Origin: Streptomyces cyaneogriseus subsp. noncyanogenus
GTDB lineage: Bacteria > Actinomycetota > Actinomycetes > Streptomycetales > Streptomycetaceae
Assembly (NCBI RefSeq): GCF_000931445.1
Contig: NZ_CP010849.1
Location: 2,852,001-2,916,000, forward strand
DNA length: 64,000 bases
Direction: 5' to 3'
Positions 35,956 to 47,306 of this stretch are shown here, one piece after another. The number at the start of each line of letters is the position of its first letter. Positions within the stretch are counted from its first letter, which is position 1. The notes beneath the pieces are model-generated. The model worked only from the letters and a program-made list of their open reading frames with translations. It did no database searches and was not told the DNA's origin. Made by a program: the position numbers and the translations under genes.

Positions 35956-37881
35956 TCAGCGGCCGGGCGCGTAGAGCGCCTCCAGCTCCTCGGCGTACGC
36001 CGTCGCCACCGCCTGGCGCCTGACCTTCAGCGACGGGGTGAGCAGCCCGTTCTCCTCCGTGAACTCGCCCTCGACCAGGGCGAAGGCGCGGATCGACTCG
36101 GCGCGGGAGACGGCCTCGTTGGCGTGGTCGACGGCCTTCTGGACGTCGGCGCGCATCCGCGGGTCCCGGATCACCTCGGACATCGGGGTGTCGGCCGGCA
36201 GCCTGCGGACGGCCAGCCAGTGGGCGACGGCCTCCGGGTCGAGGGTGATCAGGGCGGCGACGAAGGGGCGGTTGTCGCCGACGACGACGCACTGGGCGAC
36301 CGGCGGGCGGCTGCGCAGGCGGTCCTCCAGGACGGCCGGGGAGACGTTCTTGCCGCCGGAGGTGACCAGGAGGTCCTTCTTGCGGCCGGTGATGGTGAGG
36401 TAGCCGTCCTCGTCGAGGGAGCCCAGGTCGCCGGTGGCGAACCAGCCGTCGTCGAGGACCGCGTCCGTGGCCTCGGGGTCGTTCCGGTAGGAACCGAAGA
36501 CGATGCCGCCCTTGATGTGCACCTCGCCGTCGTCCGCGATGCGCACCGCCGTGCCGGGGACCGGGAGGCCGACCGTGCCGGGGCGGGGCGCGAGGGGCGG
36601 GACGAGGGTGGCGGCGGCGGTGGTCTCGGTCAGCCCGTACCCCTCGTAGACGACGATCCCGGCGGCGTAGAAGAACAGGTTCAGGTCGCGGTCGAGCGGG
36701 GAGCCGCCGCTGATGGCGTAACGCGTCCGGCCGCCGAGCTCCTTGCGGATGCGGCGGTAGACCAGCAGGTCGTACAGGGCCCAGGCGGCGTACAGACCGG
36801 GGCCGGGGCCCTTGCCGGTACCGAGGAACCTGGCCAGGTGCGCCTCGCCGAAGCGGACGGCGACGCGGTGCGCGCGGTCGAAGGAGGCGCCGCGGCCCAG
36901 CTTCTCGGCGGTGGCGCGGCCGGTGTCGTGGATCTTCTCGAAGAGGTAGGGGACGCCGACGAGGAAGGTCGGGCGGAACGACCTCAGCGCCGGGCGGAGT
37001 TCGGCGGGCTTGATGCTCGGGCAGTGGCCCAGCTCGATCCGGGCCGCCAGGCAGGCGATCTGGAGGGTGCGGCCGAGGATGTGGGCGAGGGGGAGGAAGA
37101 GGAGGGTGGAGGCCGTCCGGCCGGTGACCGCCTTGAAGACGGGGTGGAGCAGCTCGACGGTGTTGGCGGCCTCGGCGTGCAGGTTGGCGTGGGTCAGCAC
37201 ACAGCCCTTGGGGCGGCCGGTGGTGCCCGAGGTGTAGCAGATGGTGGCCACGGTGTCGGGGGTCAGCCCGGTACGGCGCTTGGTGACCTCCTCGTCGGGC
37301 AGGTCCCGGCCGAGGGCGGTGAGGTCGGCGATCGCGCCCGTGTCGAGCTGCCAGGTGCGCGGCGGGCCGGGGTGGCCGGCCGTGCCGGCCAGGACGGTGG
37401 CGGTGTGCTCGGCGGTCTCGGTGACCACGTGGCCGGCGCCGGAGTCGCGGACGATCCACTCGACCTGCTCGGCGGAGGAGGTGGGGTAGACGGGGACGGT
37501 CTGCCCGCCGGCGGCCCAGATCGCGAAGTCCAGCAGCGTCCACTCGTAGCGGGTGCGGGACATCACGGCGACCCGGCCGCCCGGTTCGAGACCGGCGGCG
37601 ATCAGCCCCTTGGCGACGGCGGTCACCTCGCGGGCGAACTCGGCGGCGGTCACCGGCTGCCAGGTGCCCGCGCGCTCCCGGCGCAGGACCACGGCAGCGG
37701 GGTCCTCGGCGGCGTTGGTGAAGGGGATGTCGGCCGTGCTGCCGGTGCGGGGGCGGGGTGCGAGGGGGGCGGTGCGGACCTCGCGCACGGTGCCGGCGCC
37801 GTCCCGGACGATCTCGGGGCGGGACCGGGCGGCCAGGTCGCCGCGCTGCCTCGCCCGTTTCAGCTCCTTGCGTACGCCCAT
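35956..37881 (-). CDS. Long-chain fatty-acid/AMP-dependent CoA ligase
   Basis: 641 residues from ATG 37881-37879. The adenylate-forming motifs are all visible: phosphate loop TSGTTGRPKG, YGLTETT, GWFATGDLG and the C-terminal hinge GRKKDLLVTSGGKNVSP. It activates fatty acids to acyl-CoA in two steps via acyl-AMP, feeding beta-oxidation or lipid synthesis. Its length suits long-chain ligases (FadD15 type). Two palindromes just upstream (37927-37956) look like TetR-family operators, as expected for fatty-acid-responsive genes. Confidence 0.92.
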   Translation of the reverse strand: MGVRKELKRARQRGDLAARSRPEIVRDGAGTVREVRTAPLAPRPRTGSTADIPFTNAAEDPAAVVLRRERAGTWQPVTAAEFAREVTAVAKGLIAAGLEPGGRVAVMSRTRYEWTLLDFAIWAAGGQTVPVYPTSSAEQVEWIVRDSGAGHVVTETAEHTATVLAGTAGHPGPPRTWQLDTGAIADLTALGRDLPDEEVTKRRTGLTPDTVATICYTSGTTGRPKGCVLTHANLHAEAANTVELLHPVFKAVTGRTASTLLFLPLAHILGRTLQIACLAARIELGHCPSIKPAELRPALRSFRPTFLVGVPYLFEKIHDTGRATAEKLGRGASFDRAHRVAVRFGEAHLARFLGTGKGPGPGLYAAWALYDLLVYRRIRKELGGRTRYAISGGSPLDRDLNLFFYAAGIVVYEGYGLTETTAAATLVPPLAPRPGTVGLPVPGTAVRIADDGEVHIKGGIVFGSYRNDPEATDAVLDDGWFATGDLGSLDEDGYLTITGRKKDLLVTSGGKNVSPAVLEDRLRSRPPVAQCVVVGDNRPFVAALITLDPEAVAHWLAVRRLPADTPMSEVIRDPRMRADVQKAVDHANEAVSRAESIRAFALVEGEFTEENGLLTPSLKVRRQAVATAYAEELEALYAPGR

Positions 37882-37926
37882 GACGGCTCCCGGTCGCGGG
37901 GGTGACTGACGTGCTGCCGTACCTAC

Positions 37927-37956
37927 TTACTCCAGAGTCAACTTACTCATGCGTAA
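37927..37956. promoter_or_regulatory. Two TetR-type palindromes upstream of the acyl-CoA ligase
   Basis: ACTC-CA-GAGT (within 37927-37940, TTACTCCAGAGTCA) and TTACTCATGCGTAA (37943-37956, palindromic except at two positions), about 46-75 bp upstream of ATG 37881. The repeated TTACTC suggests one regulator bound twice. Confidence 0.5.
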
Positions 37957-38076
37957 GGAAAGGTCAATGGGGCGCCCGGGACGGGCTCTCCGGGCACGGC
38001 GGTCACCGGGGTCGAGGGAAGCCGCCGCGGTCGGGGGGATCGCGGGCGGGGCGGGGGCCGTGAGCCGGGCGGGGGC

Positions 38077-39009
38077 TCAGGACACCACGTCCTTGCGCGC
38101 GAAACCGCGGAAGGCCAGGGCGAACAGCACCAGCGCGTAGGTGAGGGAGAGCGCCGCTCCCTGGATCATGCCGGACCACTCCGGGCGCGGCTGGACGGCG
38201 TCGGCCCAGGCGAACTGCCAGTGCGCGGGCAGGAACGCGCGCCAGTGGCCGAGGGCGGTGACGGCGTCCAGCACATTGCCGGCGATGGTCAGGCCGACCG
38301 CGCCGCCCACCGCGCCGAGCGGGGCGTCGGTCCTCGTCGACAGCCAGAACGCGAGCCCGGCGGTGACCCACTGGGAGACGAAGAGGTAGGCCACGACCAC
38401 GGCCAGCCGCCCCGCCGCCGCCCCCGGGTCGAGCGAACCGCCGGTGGGGATCTCCAGGGGGCCCCAGCCGTAGGCGGCCGTGCCGACGGCGAGCGCGACC
38501 AGCGGCAGCAGCACCATCGCGGCCAGGCTCAGACCGAGCCCGACGGCGAGCTTGGACACCAGCAGCCGGGCGCGCGGCACCGGGGCGGCCAGCAGATAGC
38601 GCAGGGAGGACCAGCTCGCCTCCGAGGCGACGGTGTCGCCGCAGAACAGGGCGACGGGGATGACCAGGAGGAAGCCGGCGGAGACGAAGAGGCTGACGGC
38701 GGCGAAGTTGGCGCCGGACGCGGTCGCCGTGTCCATCAGTGTCACCCGGTCGCCGCGCCCGTCCGGCTCGCCGCCGATCGCGAAGGCGACCAGCAGGACG
38801 AAGGGGAGGGCCGCGAGGATCGCACCCATGATCAGCGTGCGGCGCCGCCCCAGTTGGCGGACCAGCTCGACCCGCAGCGGCAGGGTGCGGCCCGCCCGGT
38901 ACCCGGGGGCGGCCTCGGTAAGGGGCCCCGCGGCGGCCACCGTGCCGTCCGTGGGGCCGGTGCCCGCGGGCGGGCCGGGGCGCGCGGCGGGCTCGGTCAG
39001 CGGGCTCAT
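38077..39009 (-). CDS. ABC-2 type permease
   Basis: 310 residues from ATG 39009-39007, overlapping the stop of the ATPase gene by ATGA. Six hydrophobic segments (LIMGAILAALPFVLLVAFAI and AAMVLLPLVALAVGTAAYG among them) fit an exporter of the ABC-2 class. The first 35 residues are Pro/Gly/Thr rich and cytoplasmic. It works with the hydrolase-ABC fusion before it. Substrate unknown. Confidence 0.85.
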   Translation of the reverse strand: MSPLTEPAARPGPPAGTGPTDGTVAAAGPLTEAAPGYRAGRTLPLRVELVRQLGRRRTLIMGAILAALPFVLLVAFAIGGEPDGRGDRVTLMDTATASGANFAAVSLFVSAGFLLVIPVALFCGDTVASEASWSSLRYLLAAPVPRARLLVSKLAVGLGLSLAAMVLLPLVALAVGTAAYGWGPLEIPTGGSLDPGAAAGRLAVVVAYLFVSQWVTAGLAFWLSTRTDAPLGAVGGAVGLTIAGNVLDAVTALGHWRAFLPAHWQFAWADAVQPRPEWSGMIQGAALSLTYALVLFALAFRGFARKDVVS

Positions 39010-41654
39010 GCGGAGCCTCCGATCAGGGTGAGGAAGGCGTCCTCCAGGCGGCGGTGCGGGCCGACCGACTCCACCGGCACCTCCAGCCGGACCAGTTCGG
39101 CGACCAGAGTGGAGGCGGTGCCCTCGGCGCCGAGGCGGATCAGCAGCCCGTCGTCGGTGCGCACGACGGAGGCGACGCCCGGCAGGGCGGCGACCTTCTC
39201 GGCGACGGGCTCCGCCACGGGCACGCCGGTGCCGATCAGGAGCGTGTCGCCGGAGCCGACGATCTCGCCGACCGGGCCCGCCTGGACCAGCCGGCCCCGG
39301 TCCATGACGACGAGGTGGGTGCAGGACTGCTCGACCTCGGCGAGCAGATGGCTGGAGACGATCACGGTGCGCCCGGTGGCGGCGTACCCGATCATCACCT
39401 CGCGCATCTCGCGGATCTGGGGCGGGTCGAGGCCGTTGGTGGGCTCGTCGAGGATGAGCAGCTCCGGAAGGCCGAGCATGGCCTGGGCGAGGGCGAGGCG
39501 CTGGCGCATGCCCTGCGAGTAGGTGCGCACCGCGCGGGCGAGGGCGTCGCCCAGTCCGGCGATCCGCAGGGCCTCGTCCAGGTGCGCGTCCTCCGGCGGG
39601 CGGCCGGTCGCCCGCCAGTACAGCTCCAGGTTCTCCCGGCCGGAGAGGTGGGGCAGGAAGCCCGCGCCCTCCACGAAGGCGCCGACCCGCGACAGGACGG
39701 GCGCTCCGGGCCGGACGGCGTGGCCGAAGACGCGTATCTCGCCGGCGTCCGGCCGGATGAGGCCCATGAGCATGCGCAGGGTGGTCGTCTTGCCCGCGCC
39801 GTTGGGGCCCAGCAGCCCGAGCACCTGGCCCTTCTCCACGCGGAAGGAGACATCCCGGACGGCGTAGCGGTCCGCGGAGCCCGCGTACCGCTTGCTCAGG
39901 CCGGTGATCTGGAGGGGGACTTTGGCGAGCGCGGGGTCCGGGGCGGGGGCGGCGGTGCGCCGGCGCCCCGTCAGCAGCAGTGCCGCCGCGATGAGCGCGC
40001 CGGCCAGGGGCAGCCACCACACCCACGCGGGCAGCGGGGCGGCGGCGGTGGCCAGGCCGGGCGCCGTCGGGACGCTCAGGTCGCCCACGAGGGAGACGGT
40101 GTGGGTGGCCCGGGCCGCCGGGGAGGCGTAGCCGAGGTCGGTGGAAGCGAGGACCAGGCGCAGCCGGTGGCCCTTCTCCACCTCGTGGTCGATGGCCGGG
40201 AGGGTGATCGTCACGTCCTGGCCGGCCCTCGCGCCCTCGACCCGGACCGGTGTGACCAGTTGGGAGGGCAGGAGGGGGCGGGTGTCGCCGGGGCCGACGT
40301 CGTAGAGCTTGGCGAAGAGCACGGCCTCGTCGCGGGTGGAGCGCACGTGGACGGTGACGGCCGGCGATCCGGTGACGCGCAGGCCGCTGCCGAGAGGGGC
40401 CGAGTCGAACCGGGCGTGCTGGCCGGGGAAGTCGAGCGAGACGCCGACGCCCAGGGAGGACAACTGGGCCAGGTTGCCCTGTCCGCCGAGGCCGGGCAGG
40501 GCGGAGACGGCGGGCGGGGTGCCGCCCGGGGGGTTGTCGAAGCGCTGCTCGCCGCCGGTGAGGGGGATGTCCCTCGGGCCGCCGCGCAGGCCGGGGTAGC
40601 GGTCCGCGGTCGCGCCCCGCAACCGGGCCCGGCCGTCGGTGGAGTCGACGCCTCCGGTGCGGGTGACGCGGAACGCCGGTCCGGTGCCGGCGTCCTGGTC
40701 GCCTTTGAGATGGCGGTCGAACCAGGCCCGTACGCGGGTGTGGACGCGGTCGGTCTCCGGGTCCCCGCCGTCGTGGCCGCCCGCGATCCAGTCGACGTCG
40801 ACGGGGGCGCCGTTGGCCCGGATCGCCCGGGCCGCCTCGTCCGCCTGGCCGAGCGGGAAGAGGGAGTCGGACTGGCCCTGCACCAGCAGCGCGGGCACAT
40901 CGATGCGGTCGGCGACGGCCGAGGGGGAACGCGCCCGGAGCAGCGCGCGTGCCTCGGCGTCCGCGGTCCCGGAGGCGGCGGCCCGCTCGTACATCCGGCA
41001 CAGCCGGGGCTCGAAGCGGTCGCAGCCGCCGCCGGAGGTGACGAAGAGGCCGGCCCACAGCTTCTTGAAGACGCCGTCCGGGAAGAGGGCCTCGGCGAGA
41101 TCCCAGTAAGTGATCGCCGGGGCGATGGCGTCGACGCGGTCGTCGTGCCCGGCGGCCAGCAGCGCCACCGCGCCACCGTACGAGGCGCCGGTGACGCCCA
41201 CGCGCGGGTCGCCCTTCGCGTCGAGCTCGACCTGGGGCTGCCCGGCCAGCCAGTCGATCAGCCGGGAGACGTCGGCGACCTCGCCGTCCGGGTCGTTCAG
41301 CCCGATCTTGCCGGTCGAGCCGCCGAAGCCGCGCGCCGACCAGGTCAGGACCGCGTAGCCGTCCTCGGCCAGGCGCTCCGCCTGGGCGCGCACATCGGCC
41401 TTGCTGCCGCCGAAGCCGTGCGCCAGCAGGACCGCCGGGCGGCGGCCGGCGGGACCGGCCGTGAAGTAGGAGGTGTCGAGGCGCACCCCGTCGCCGACGG
41501 CCATGACCCGGTCGGTGCGGTGCACCGGGGGCGGGTCGTCGGAGGCGACGGCCGTCCACGTGCCGGCACCGGCGAGGACGGCCACGGCGGCCACCGCGGC
41601 GAGCAGCCGCCGGGGTCCGCGCCGGCCCCGCAGTCCGGGCAGTCGGAGATCCAT
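39006..41654 (-). CDS. Alpha/beta hydrolase (CocE/S15-like) fused to ABC exporter ATPase
   Basis: 882 residues from ATG 41654-41652. Residues 15-36 form a membrane segment, then an S15/CocE-like hydrolase (HGFGGSKAD oxyanion region, nucleophile in GASYGG, His in GGHDGG, C-terminal beta domain with ATHTVSLVGD). A second membrane helix (WVWWLPLAGALIAAALLL) lies at about 555-577, then a complete ABC ATPase: GPNGAGKTTT, YSQGMRQRL, LLILDEPTNGLDP, SSHLLAEVEQ. The topology puts the hydrolase outside and the ATPase inside. This puts a peptide or ester hydrolase on the same chain as an exporter motor; together with the permease it suggests export and processing of a small molecule or peptide. Confidence 0.87.
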   Translation of the reverse strand: MDLRLPGLRGRRGPRRLLAAVAAVAVLAGAGTWTAVASDDPPPVHRTDRVMAVGDGVRLDTSYFTAGPAGRRPAVLLAHGFGGSKADVRAQAERLAEDGYAVLTWSARGFGGSTGKIGLNDPDGEVADVSRLIDWLAGQPQVELDAKGDPRVGVTGASYGGAVALLAAGHDDRVDAIAPAITYWDLAEALFPDGVFKKLWAGLFVTSGGGCDRFEPRLCRMYERAAASGTADAEARALLRARSPSAVADRIDVPALLVQGQSDSLFPLGQADEAARAIRANGAPVDVDWIAGGHDGGDPETDRVHTRVRAWFDRHLKGDQDAGTGPAFRVTRTGGVDSTDGRARLRGATADRYPGLRGGPRDIPLTGGEQRFDNPPGGTPPAVSALPGLGGQGNLAQLSSLGVGVSLDFPGQHARFDSAPLGSGLRVTGSPAVTVHVRSTRDEAVLFAKLYDVGPGDTRPLLPSQLVTPVRVEGARAGQDVTITLPAIDHEVEKGHRLRLVLASTDLGYASPAARATHTVSLVGDLSVPTAPGLATAAAPLPAWVWWLPLAGALIAAALLLTGRRRTAAPAPDPALAKVPLQITGLSKRYAGSADRYAVRDVSFRVEKGQVLGLLGPNGAGKTTTLRMLMGLIRPDAGEIRVFGHAVRPGAPVLSRVGAFVEGAGFLPHLSGRENLELYWRATGRPPEDAHLDEALRIAGLGDALARAVRTYSQGMRQRLALAQAMLGLPELLILDEPTNGLDPPQIREMREVMIGYAATGRTVIVSSHLLAEVEQSCTHLVVMDRGRLVQAGPVGEIVGSGDTLLIGTGVPVAEPVAEKVAALPGVASVVRTDDGLLIRLGAEGTASTLVAELVRLEVPVESVGPHRRLEDAFLTLIGGSA

Positions 41655-41792
41655 GCGTCCACGGTACGGGCCGCCACCGACAGCCGGTGCGGCCCCGGGG
41701 CCGAACCTCGGCCCCTCCTGCGGGAGTACGGCGTCCCGGCCGCGTACCGCGTCGGCGGTACGCGGCGGGACGCGCCGGGGCCGGGCCGCCGC

Positions 41793-43193
41793 TCAGGGGC
41801 GGGCGTCCTCCGGGATCGACACCAGCCAGCGGGTGTCGCGGCGCGGGCGCAGGTACAGCGCCCAGTACAGGGTGGCGGCGGCCGTGATGCCGCCGGTCCA
41901 CAGCAGGTAGGCGACCTCCTGCTGGGTCAGGATGTAGGCGAGGACCACGATCAGCAGCACCGGCATCGCGGGCCACAGCGGCATCCGCCAGGCGGGCGCC
42001 TCCCGGTGGGCGCCGCGGCGGGAGAGCAGGGCGGCGACGGCGACGAGCAGGTACATGCCGGTGACGGAGACGCCCGTGACGCCGTACAGGGTGTCCAGGT
42101 TGACGAAGCACAGCACCGCGCCGGGCACGCCCACGGCGAGCGTGGAGACCCACGGGGAGCCGAACCGGCCGAGCTTGGAGAAGACGGTGTTGACCGGTGC
42201 GGGCCACGCCTTGTCGCGGGCGGAGGCGAACAGCACGCGGGAGTTCTGGATGACCATGACGATGCCCGCGTTGACGATGGCCAGGGCGACGCAGAGGCTG
42301 ACGAAGGTGCCCACGGCGGAGCCGGACCAGGCGGTGACCATGGAGCCGATGTCGCCGCCGGTCAGTTCCGCCAGGTCGGAGGCGCCCAGGGTGATCGCGG
42401 TGACCGGGACCAGGATGATCACGGCGGAGATGGCGAGGGTGGCCAGCACCGTGCGGGCGACGTTGCGGCGCGGGTCCTCCAGTTCCTCGGAGAGGTAGAC
42501 GGCGGTGGAGAAGCCCTGGGTGACGAAGAGGGCGATGGCGAGGCCGGAGACGACCAGCATGGCGGTCACCGGGTCGGCGTGGCCGTCCGTTCCGGCGACC
42601 TCCATCGAGACCAGGCTGCCGGCGCCGCGCTCGCTGTGGGCGAAGCCGAGCACCGCCACCACGCCCGCGGCGATGACCTCCAGCACCAGGAAGACGCCGG
42701 TGATCCAGGCGTTGGCGCGCAGGTCCAGCAGGCCGGCGAGGGTGGCGAGCAGCATGACGCCGGCGCCGGCCACCGACGGGTCGAGGTCGACGACCGGGGC
42801 GAGGTAGTCCGCCGTGCCCATCGCGATGACCGGCGGGACGATCATGACGACCAGCAGCGACAGCACGAAGACCAGCCAGCCCGCCAGCCGCCCGGCCATC
42901 GTCGACACCATGGCGTACTCGCCGCCCGCGCTGGGGATGAGGGTGCCCAGCTCCGAGTAGCAGAACGCCACGGCGATGCAGAGCAGCGAGCCGATGGCGA
43001 TCGTCAGGGCGGTGGCGGTGCCCAGCGACCCGAACAGGTCGGGGACGACCACGAAGAGGGTGGAGGCCGGGGTCACGCACGAGAGCGTCAGGAGGGTGCC
43101 TCCGACGACGCCGATGGAACGCTTGAGCTTCTGGGGGGCCGGGTCGGGCGCCGGTGGGGCGGCGTTCTCGGCGGGGCGGAGCGTGTCGGTCAT
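41793..43193 (-). CDS. APC-family amino-acid permease
   Basis: 466 residues from ATG 43193-43191. Twelve hydrophobic segments and the APC start KRSIGVVGGTLLTLSCVTPASTLFV, GEYAMVSTMAGRLAGWLVF and GFSTAVYLSEELEDP. It imports amino acids or amines by proton or exchange coupling. Upstream lies a perfect TTGTACAA (43346-43353), a plausible regulator site. Confidence 0.87.
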   Translation of the reverse strand: MTDTLRPAENAAPPAPDPAPQKLKRSIGVVGGTLLTLSCVTPASTLFVVVPDLFGSLGTATALTIAIGSLLCIAVAFCYSELGTLIPSAGGEYAMVSTMAGRLAGWLVFVLSLLVVMIVPPVIAMGTADYLAPVVDLDPSVAGAGVMLLATLAGLLDLRANAWITGVFLVLEVIAAGVVAVLGFAHSERGAGSLVSMEVAGTDGHADPVTAMLVVSGLAIALFVTQGFSTAVYLSEELEDPRRNVARTVLATLAISAVIILVPVTAITLGASDLAELTGGDIGSMVTAWSGSAVGTFVSLCVALAIVNAGIVMVIQNSRVLFASARDKAWPAPVNTVFSKLGRFGSPWVSTLAVGVPGAVLCFVNLDTLYGVTGVSVTGMYLLVAVAALLSRRGAHREAPAWRMPLWPAMPVLLIVVLAYILTQQEVAYLLWTGGITAAATLYWALYLRPRRDTRWLVSIPEDARP

Positions 43194-43662
43194 GGAGCGG
43201 TTCCGATCGACTCGTGCGGCAGTGGCTGGTTCGGGAGCGCTATCGCCTCCGGCGGCTTGGTCGTACGGGTTCTCGTCCGCTCCCGGCGCCGCATGGAATA
43301 CCGACGAAAACCACTGCGTCAATGGATGTTCATCTACGGATTCCGTTGTACAAGCGACCTCGGACGCTCGGATCTGCATGGAGGGGGCCGTCGTTGCTAC
43401 GGTCCGGGCGGTACGGGAACCGCAGCGGGGGCGGCGAAAAATCATGGGCGGGTCCGGTATCCGGACGCCCGCGCGGCCGCGGGCACGGACACCGTCGTGC
43501 CGGTCGGGCCCGTCGGAGTCCCCCGGTCCGCACCGGACCCGGGCAGCGGCCCCTCGCCTCTTCCGAACCCGGCACGCGTGTCACCGGACGTCCCGGGACG
43601 GCACGCCCGGGAACACGCCGGTGCCCCGCCCCCGCGGTCGGGGACGGGGCACCGGACGGGGC
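43194..43662. other. 469-bp stretch upstream of the permease and downstream of mmsA
   Basis: No coding frame. It holds the permease promoter; AT-richer sequence at 43300-43355. The palindrome TTGTACAA at 43346-43353 is the only site I can name. The mmsA gene ends at 43663 without a clear terminator. Confidence 0.5.
43346..43353. promoter_or_regulatory. 8-bp palindrome TTGTACAA upstream of the permease
   Basis: TTGTACAA, 153 bp upstream of the permease start, inside the AT-richer part of the intergenic region. GntR-family proteins bind such sites; short enough to be chance. Confidence 0.3.
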
Positions 43663-45165
<1,503 letters not shown>

Positions 45166-45923
45166 GACCGAGAACTCCTTCACAGAGGGCGGCGTCGGGT
45201 GCAGACGTGCCGTTCGTACAGCTCACGGGCGTTGACCGGCGACGGCCGGGTCGCGGTCGCGGTCGCGGCCTGAGTCCATCCCATCAGGCCGGGGGCGGGG
45301 ACGCGCCCGACACAGTGTCGGGCGTTTCGGTCCCCGCGTAGACAGGAGACCCACCGGGACGGCCCCCGCGGCGGCGCGGGCCGCCGCACCCGGCCGCCGC
45401 ACCCGGTCGTGCCGGCCGGGCACGGCTCGGTGGACGCCGGGGGCGACGGGCCGCGGGCTCCGGAGAGGCCCGGAACGGCGGGCTCCGGAGCCCGCGGGCC
45501 ACCGGGCCACCGGGCGACCCGGCCCAGCGGGCATCCGGGCAGCCGTCCGTCCGGACCGCACTGCCGGGAGCCCCGGCGGCCGGCCTCCCGTCCATGGGAC
45601 CTCCGGCGCGGGGCCGTAGCGGGCGGGGAGTCGACGCTCGCTCTTCGCTCCTGCCAGGGCGAAGCGGTCTCCCGCGCCGGAGGCGATCGGTGTCCGGGCA
45701 CCGCTGGGCGCGGACCCTCGCCCGGTGAACGGCGCGTACGGCGCGGACGCCGCCGACCGTGCCCCGGGGACGGTGACCCGGGGGCCGGAACGGTGAGGGT
45801 GGCGCGCCCGCGACGCCGCGCTGTCCCTGCACCGTACAAGCAGCACCGGCGTTCGGGGGCCGCATCCCGAAGGCCGGGCCGTGGCGGTCGCGCGGGGCCG
45901 CCGGAACCGCCGGGGCCCGGCGC
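45166..45923. other. 758-bp gene-free stretch between iolC-like and mmsA genes
   Basis: Long open frames exist on both strands but their translations are Arg/Pro/Gly-rich and unlike protein. It may hold the mmsA promoter. Short direct repeats (GGGCCACCGGGCCACCGGGC) are present. I see no RNA gene or terminator. Confidence 0.55.
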
Positions 45924-46874
45924 TCACCGCACGGCCCCGGCGGCGAGAGCCGCCGCCACCTCGTCCGGGGTGGGCATCGCGGAGGAGCACTCCAGACGGG
46001 AGGCGACGATCGCGCCGGCCGCGTTGGCGTGCCGCACGGTCCGCTCCAGATCCCAGCCGGCGAGCAGGCCGTGGCAGAGCGAGCCGCCGAAGGCGTCCCC
46101 GGCGCCGAGGCCGTTGAGGACGGTCACCGGCAGCGGGGGGATCTCGGCCGAGGTGCCGTCGCGGGAGACCGCCAGGACCCCCTCGGGGCCCTGTTTGACG
46201 ACGGCGAGTTCCACCCCGGCGGCCAGGAGCGCGCGGGCGGCGGCGTGCGGTTCGCGCACGCCGGTGGCGATCTCCACCTCGTCGAGGTTGCCGACGGCGA
46301 CGGTGGTGTGGCGCAGGGCCTGCGCGTAGAAGGGGCGGGCGGCGTCCGGCTCGGACCAGAACATGGGGCGCCAGTCGAGATCGAAGACGGTCGGCCCGGC
46401 CTTGGCGCGGTGGGCCAGGGCGGCGAGGGTCGCCGTGCGGCTGGGCTCCTCGCTCAGTCCGGTGCCGGTCACCCAGAACATCCGGGCGGCGCGGACGGCG
46501 TCGAGGTCGAGCTCGTGGGCGTCGATCTCCAGGTCGGGTGCCTTGGGGCGCCGGTAGAAGTACAGCGGGAAGTCGTCCGGCGGGAAGACCTCGCAGAAGG
46601 TGAGGGGCGTCGGCAGCCCGGGGACCGGGGTGACCCAGCGGTCGTCGACACCGAAGCCGCGCAGCGCCTCGTGGAGGTAGGCGCCGAACGGGTCGTCGCC
46701 GGTGCGGGTGATCACCGCCGTACGGCGCCCGAGCCGGGCGGCGGCGACCGCCACGTTGGCCGCCGAGCCGCCGAGGAACTTGCCGAAGGACGTCACCCGC
46801 GACAGCGGAACACCGGTCTGGAGCGGGTAGAGGTCCACTCCGATCCGCCCCATGGTGATCAGGTCGTACGTCAT
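45924..46874 (-). CDS. iolC: 5-dehydro-2-deoxygluconokinase-like sugar kinase (IolC, PfkB family)
   Basis: 316 residues from ATG 46874-46872, preceded by AAGGGG. PfkB motifs: GKFLGGSAANVAVAAARLG at the start, and NGLGAGDAFGG with the catalytic Asp near the end. The opening (DLITMGRIGVDLYPLQTGVPL) is that of IolC, which phosphorylates 5-dehydro-2-deoxy-D-gluconate in myo-inositol breakdown. Gene symbol given from that start; a related ketose kinase is the alternative. Confidence 0.83.
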   Translation of the reverse strand: MTYDLITMGRIGVDLYPLQTGVPLSRVTSFGKFLGGSAANVAVAAARLGRRTAVITRTGDDPFGAYLHEALRGFGVDDRWVTPVPGLPTPLTFCEVFPPDDFPLYFYRRPKAPDLEIDAHELDLDAVRAARMFWVTGTGLSEEPSRTATLAALAHRAKAGPTVFDLDWRPMFWSEPDAARPFYAQALRHTTVAVGNLDEVEIATGVREPHAAARALLAAGVELAVVKQGPEGVLAVSRDGTSAEIPPLPVTVLNGLGAGDAFGGSLCHGLLAGWDLERTVRHANAAGAIVASRLECSSAMPTPDEVAAALAAGAVR

Positions 46875-47306
46875 CGTGGCCCCTTCGTCGCGGCTCTCCC
46901 CGGCTCCCTGGTTCTGCCCGCCGGGGCCGCCCGTCATCTGCCCGGGTGCGGGAACGGCCCGGATGCGGCGGGCGGGCGCCGCCCCCGGGGCACGGTGAGA
47001 GAGCCGGAAGACCACTCCCCGGCTCGGCGAGAGGCCGGGAAGAGCGCACTCCGGCCCGCCGGAGTCAATCCGCCGCGCCCCGGCGCGGGCCTGCGCCATT
47101 GCGGCACTTCTGTCACAAAAACCCCGTTCATGTCACGCATGTCGCGGCCGTGCGGGCCTTCCGTCACACCCGCGCACGGGCCCTGCCCCGTCCGCGCCCG
47201 CCCTCGTTCACCGGTCACAGGCATGGTGATCATCAGCGTGTGCCCGGCCCCCGGGGGACGCCCGTCCCCGGGCCGCCGCCGCGGTGCGCGTGGGGAGGTG
47301 CACGAC
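46875..47306. other. 432-bp upstream region of iolC and the small HTH gene
   Basis: No coding frame. It carries a promoter for iolC (leftward) and one for the HTH gene (rightward). The sequence GTCACAAAAACC at about 47110 and two TGTCACGCATGTC-like motifs at 47130-47143 may be regulator sites but are not clear palindromes. Confidence 0.45.

Noticed and set aside
38077..43080. A 1667-codon open frame on the minus strand running across the ABC and permease genes
   Set aside because: Most of it is Arg/Gly/Pro/His-rich shadow; only its 3' 933 bp in this frame is the real permease gene.
45223..45923. Possible gene in the gap between the iolC-like and mmsA genes
   Set aside because: Translations on both strands are Arg/Pro/Gly-rich without hydrophobic core, and no ribosome site is present.
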